A DNA stretch of 6,340 nt, taken from NCBI GenBank assembly GCA_017437705.1, contig JAFRYJ010000217.1, positions 1 through 6,340 of the forward strand. Reading direction: 5' to 3'. The notes beneath the pieces were generated by a model. The model had not been told where the DNA came from and made no database searches. It saw only the letters and a list, made by a program, of their open reading frames with translations. Source of the stretch: Lachnospiraceae bacterium (GTDB lineage Bacteria > Bacillota_A > Clostridia > Lachnospirales > Lachnospiraceae). Below are positions 4,972 to 6,340 of this stretch, piece after piece. Position numbers and translations under genes: made by a program. Positions within the stretch are counted from its first letter, which is position 1; every line of letters begins with the position of its first letter.

Positions 4972-6129
4972 ATGAAATACAAGCGTTTCAAGGGCCTGGA
5001 GCTTTCGAGGCTGGGCTTCGGAGCCATGAGGCTGCCGGTAATAGACGGAAACGAGAATAATATAGACAGGGACGCCTTCGAAAGAATGGTGGACTATGCC
5101 ATGGCGAACGGCGTGAATTATTTCGATACGGGTTGGGGTTATCACGGCGGAAATTCCGAGATCCTGCTGGGGCAGATACTTTCTAAATACCCCAGGGATT
5201 CGTACTTCTTTGCGGATAAATTCCCCGGCTACGACCTTACGAACATGCCTAAGGTAAGGGAGATATTCGAGAAGCAGCTTGAACGGACAGGCCTTACGTA
5301 TTTCGATTTTTACCTTCTGCACAACGTCTGCGAGATGAATATCGAGCAGTATATGGATCCGAAGTACGGCATCATGGACTATCTTCTGGAACAGAAGCGG
5401 GCGGGCCGCATAAGGTATCTGGGCCTTTCCTCTCATGCTGAGCCGGAGACCCTGAGGCGGTTTCTGGATGTATACGGCAAGGAGATGGAATTCTGCCAGC
5501 TGCAGCTGAACTATCTGGACTGGCGGTTCCAGCGGGGCCGTGAGAAGGTGGAGGTTTTAAAGGACTTTAAGATCCCCGTATGGGTGATGGAGCCTCTGCG
5601 GGGAGGCAGGCTCACAAGGCTGGATCCCGACCATGCGATGCGCCTGCATCAGGTGAGACCCGGGGAATCCGAGGCATCATGGGCCTTCAGGTTCCTGCAG
5701 ACGGTGCCCGAGGTGACGCTGGTGCTTTCCGGAATGTCAGACGAGAAGCAGATGGAGGAGAACGTAAAGATCTTCAGCGAGGAGCGGCCGTTGAACGGCG
5801 AGGAGCGCCAGGTGCTTTCGGGAATTGCAAAGGAGATGGCAAAGGAGGACGCGGTGCCCTGCACGGCGTGCCGCTACTGCACCGGACATTGCCCGAAAGG
5901 TCTGGACATTCCCAGGATCATTTCCCTTTACAACGAGCACAGGCTAACGGTGTCGGGAGGCCTTTTCGGATTTATTGCTCCCATGGCGCTGAAGGCACTT
6001 TCCCCTGAAAAGCAGCCGTCGGCATGCATTCACTGCCGGAGCTGCGAGAGGGTGTGCCCCCAGGGGATAAAGATCTCGGAGATAATGACAGACTTCACAG
6101 GCATACTGGATCAGTTTAAAATAGGGTGA
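4972..6129 (+). CDS. Aldo/keto reductase with C-terminal two-cluster ferredoxin-like domain
   Basis: A 385-residue predicted cytoplasmic oxidoreductase. The TIM-barrel part (about 1-275) has the aldo/keto reductase tetrad: Asp52 in NYFDTGWGYH, Tyr57, Lys83 in ADKFP and His117 in YLLHN. LGFGAMRLP (14-22) is the usual N-terminal motif and GLSSH (151-155) a usual barrel strand. The C-terminal part has Cys297-x2-Cys300-x2-Cys303-x3-Cys307-Pro and Cys352-x2-Cys355-x2-Cys358-x3-Cys362-Pro, two typical 4Fe-4S ligand sets. Clostridial relatives are annotated as ferredoxin-like aldo/keto reductases; their substrates are mostly undefined. The barrel may use NAD(P)H, with the clusters passing electrons to or from a ferredoxin partner (inference). 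AGGAA at 4961-4965 lies 6 bases before ATG. Its stop lies 5 bases before the start of the broken gene at 6135, so the two formed an operon. Confidence 0.93.
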   Translation: MKYKRFKGLELSRLGFGAMRLPVIDGNENNIDRDAFERMVDYAMANGVNYFDTGWGYHGGNSEILLGQILSKYPRDSYFFADKFPGYDLTNMPKVREIFEKQLERTGLTYFDFYLLHNVCEMNIEQYMDPKYGIMDYLLEQKRAGRIRYLGLSSHAEPETLRRFLDVYGKEMEFCQLQLNYLDWRFQRGREKVEVLKDFKIPVWVMEPLRGGRLTRLDPDHAMRLHQVRPGESEASWAFRFLQTVPEVTLVLSGMSDEKQMEENVKIFSEERPLNGEERQVLSGIAKEMAKEDAVPCTACRYCTGHCPKGLDIPRIISLYNEHRLTVSGGLFGFIAPMALKALSPEKQPSACIHCRSCERVCPQGIKISEIMTDFTGILDQFKIG

Positions 6130-6134
6130 ACGAT

Positions 6135-6236
6135 ATGACATTTGATTTTGATACGATGCTTGAACGGCGGGGCAGAGATGCCATCGCCGTTGATCTTATT
6201 TTTGTCTTTGACTTTAGTCAGTTGAGCAAAGTCTGA
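6135..6236 (+). pseudogene. 5' fragment of a MalY/PatB-like PLP-dependent enzyme, interrupted after 20 codons
   Basis: ATG at 6135 follows AGGGTGA (6123-6129) with a 5-base spacer, a good ribosome binding site overlapping the reductase stop. The first 20 residues, MTFDFDTMLERRGRDAIAVD, resemble from memory the N-terminus of MalY/PatB-family cystathionine beta-lyase/aminotransferases (roughly M-x-[YF]-D-F, then [DE]-R-x-G-x-D-A-I-A-V-D), enzymes of about 390 residues. After Asp20 (codon 6192-6194) 13 unrelated, partly hydrophobic residues follow and the frame ends at TGA 6234-6236, inside a hairpin. I read this as a gene cut by an insertion directly after TTGAT, with the rest expected beyond the window. 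It could instead be a genuine 33-residue ORF; the family match rests on a short stretch and could not be searched. Confidence 0.55.
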
Positions 6237-6265
6237 GTTTGGATACAAACTCAGACATGCTCAAC
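6221..6265. other. Long hairpin, 8 + 11 bp stem with GATA loop
   Basis: GTTGAGCA (6221-6228) pairs with TGCTCAAC (6258-6265); after an AA/A internal loop, GTCTGAGTTTG (6231-6241) pairs perfectly with CAAACTCAGAC (6246-6256) around GATA. No T-run follows on either strand, so it is not a standard terminator. It fits a subterminal recognition hairpin of the putative insertion element, or a stem shielding its transposase from outside transcription or translation. Confidence 0.85.
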
Positions 6266-6272
6266 AGAAAAC

Positions 6273-6289
6273 CACCCGCTGTGCGGGTG
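6273..6289. other. GC-rich hairpin CACCCGC-TGT-GCGGGTG
   Basis: A perfect 7-bp stem with a 3-base loop, 7 bases after the long hairpin. It has no T-run. It is a second candidate subterminal recognition stem of the putative element. Confidence 0.75.
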
Positions 6290-6323
6290 TGGGTAAACCG
6301 TTCAACAAAGAAATCACCTTTAC

Positions 6324-6336
6324 TATAATAGAGGAG
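6324..6336 (+). promoter_or_regulatory. TATAAT box and GAGGAG ribosome binding site at the window edge
   Basis: TATAAT (6324-6329) is followed almost at once by GAGGAG (6331-6336). If TATAAT were the -10, transcription would begin near the end of GAGGAG, so both cannot serve the same start codon. The ribosome site is the likelier real signal, for a gene starting at or just beyond 6340. A weak TTCAAC (6301-6306) sits 17 bp upstream of TATAAT. Confidence 0.4.
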
Positions 6337-6340
6337 TCCA

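Larger units (their letters stand above)
6195..6340 (+). mobile_element. Putative left end of an IS200/IS605-family element (continues past window)
   Basis: The DNA changes character after TTGAT (6190-6194): it becomes more AT-rich, lacks a long frame and carries two strong hairpins (6221-6265 and 6273-6289). IS200/IS605 elements have no terminal inverted repeats, use subterminal hairpins as TnpA recognition sites, and insert 3' of a short motif; TTGAT is the known target of ISDra2-like members. The window ends just after GAGGAG (6331-6336), which looks like the binding site of a gene starting at or soon after the edge, plausibly tnpA or tnpB. The exact left boundary is inferred from the target motif and the break in the upstream gene. 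No transposase sequence is visible, so another mobile element remains possible. Confidence 0.5.

Noticed and set aside
6221..6265. Long hairpin as the terminator of the reductase operon
   Set aside because: The stem is followed by AGAAAACC on the + strand, with no U-tract on either strand, and it lies inside the foreign segment.

Overview
The window reads as a chromosomal segment of an anaerobic Firmicute, most likely a Lachnospiraceae-type clostridium. This is inference. It rests on strong GGAGG-type ribosome binding sites, tightly packed co-directional genes, frequent AGG (Arg) and ATA (Ile) codons, an aldo/keto reductase fused to a ferredoxin-like 4Fe-4S tail, and an ABC exporter of MacAB/YknXYZ type with no sign of an outer-membrane partner. 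All genes supported here are on the + strand.

Bases 1-4385 are an exporter operon: the C-terminal part of a first HlyD/MacA-like adaptor (1-692), an ABC ATPase (689-1378), a second full-length adaptor (1371-3077) and a MacB/FtsX-type permease (3090-4385). The genes overlap or nearly touch, so they should be co-transcribed and translationally coupled. The ATPase would drive the permease, and the two adaptors would sit outside the membrane with it. Both adaptors carry unusual low-complexity acidic segments. The first ends in a Tyr/Asp/Glu/Gly-rich tail. The second has 31 consecutive Glu-Thr/Ser dipeptides inserted, with a further region of unknown fold, between the two helices of its coiled-coil hairpin.

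Bases 4386-4971 hold no convincing gene. About 4391-4799 is an array of hairpin-forming units with a spacing near 103 bp. Unit arms are complementary, and a small apical stem changes between copies in ways that keep pairing, which suggests a structured RNA or a mobile palindromic repeat. A clear Rho-independent terminator (4831-4863) follows, then an extended -10 promoter (4866-4874) and a leader with a GC-rich hairpin.

Bases 4972-6129 encode an aldo/keto reductase with an intact catalytic tetrad and two 4Fe-4S motifs. Five bases downstream a second gene starts with a good ribosome binding site. Its first 20 codons look like the N-terminus of a MalY/PatB-type PLP-dependent lyase/aminotransferase, but the frame then runs into unrelated hairpin-rich DNA and stops. 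The change comes directly after the pentamer TTGAT, the known target of some IS200/IS605-family elements. I read 6195-6340 as the left end of such an insertion, with its transposase gene starting at or just past the window edge.
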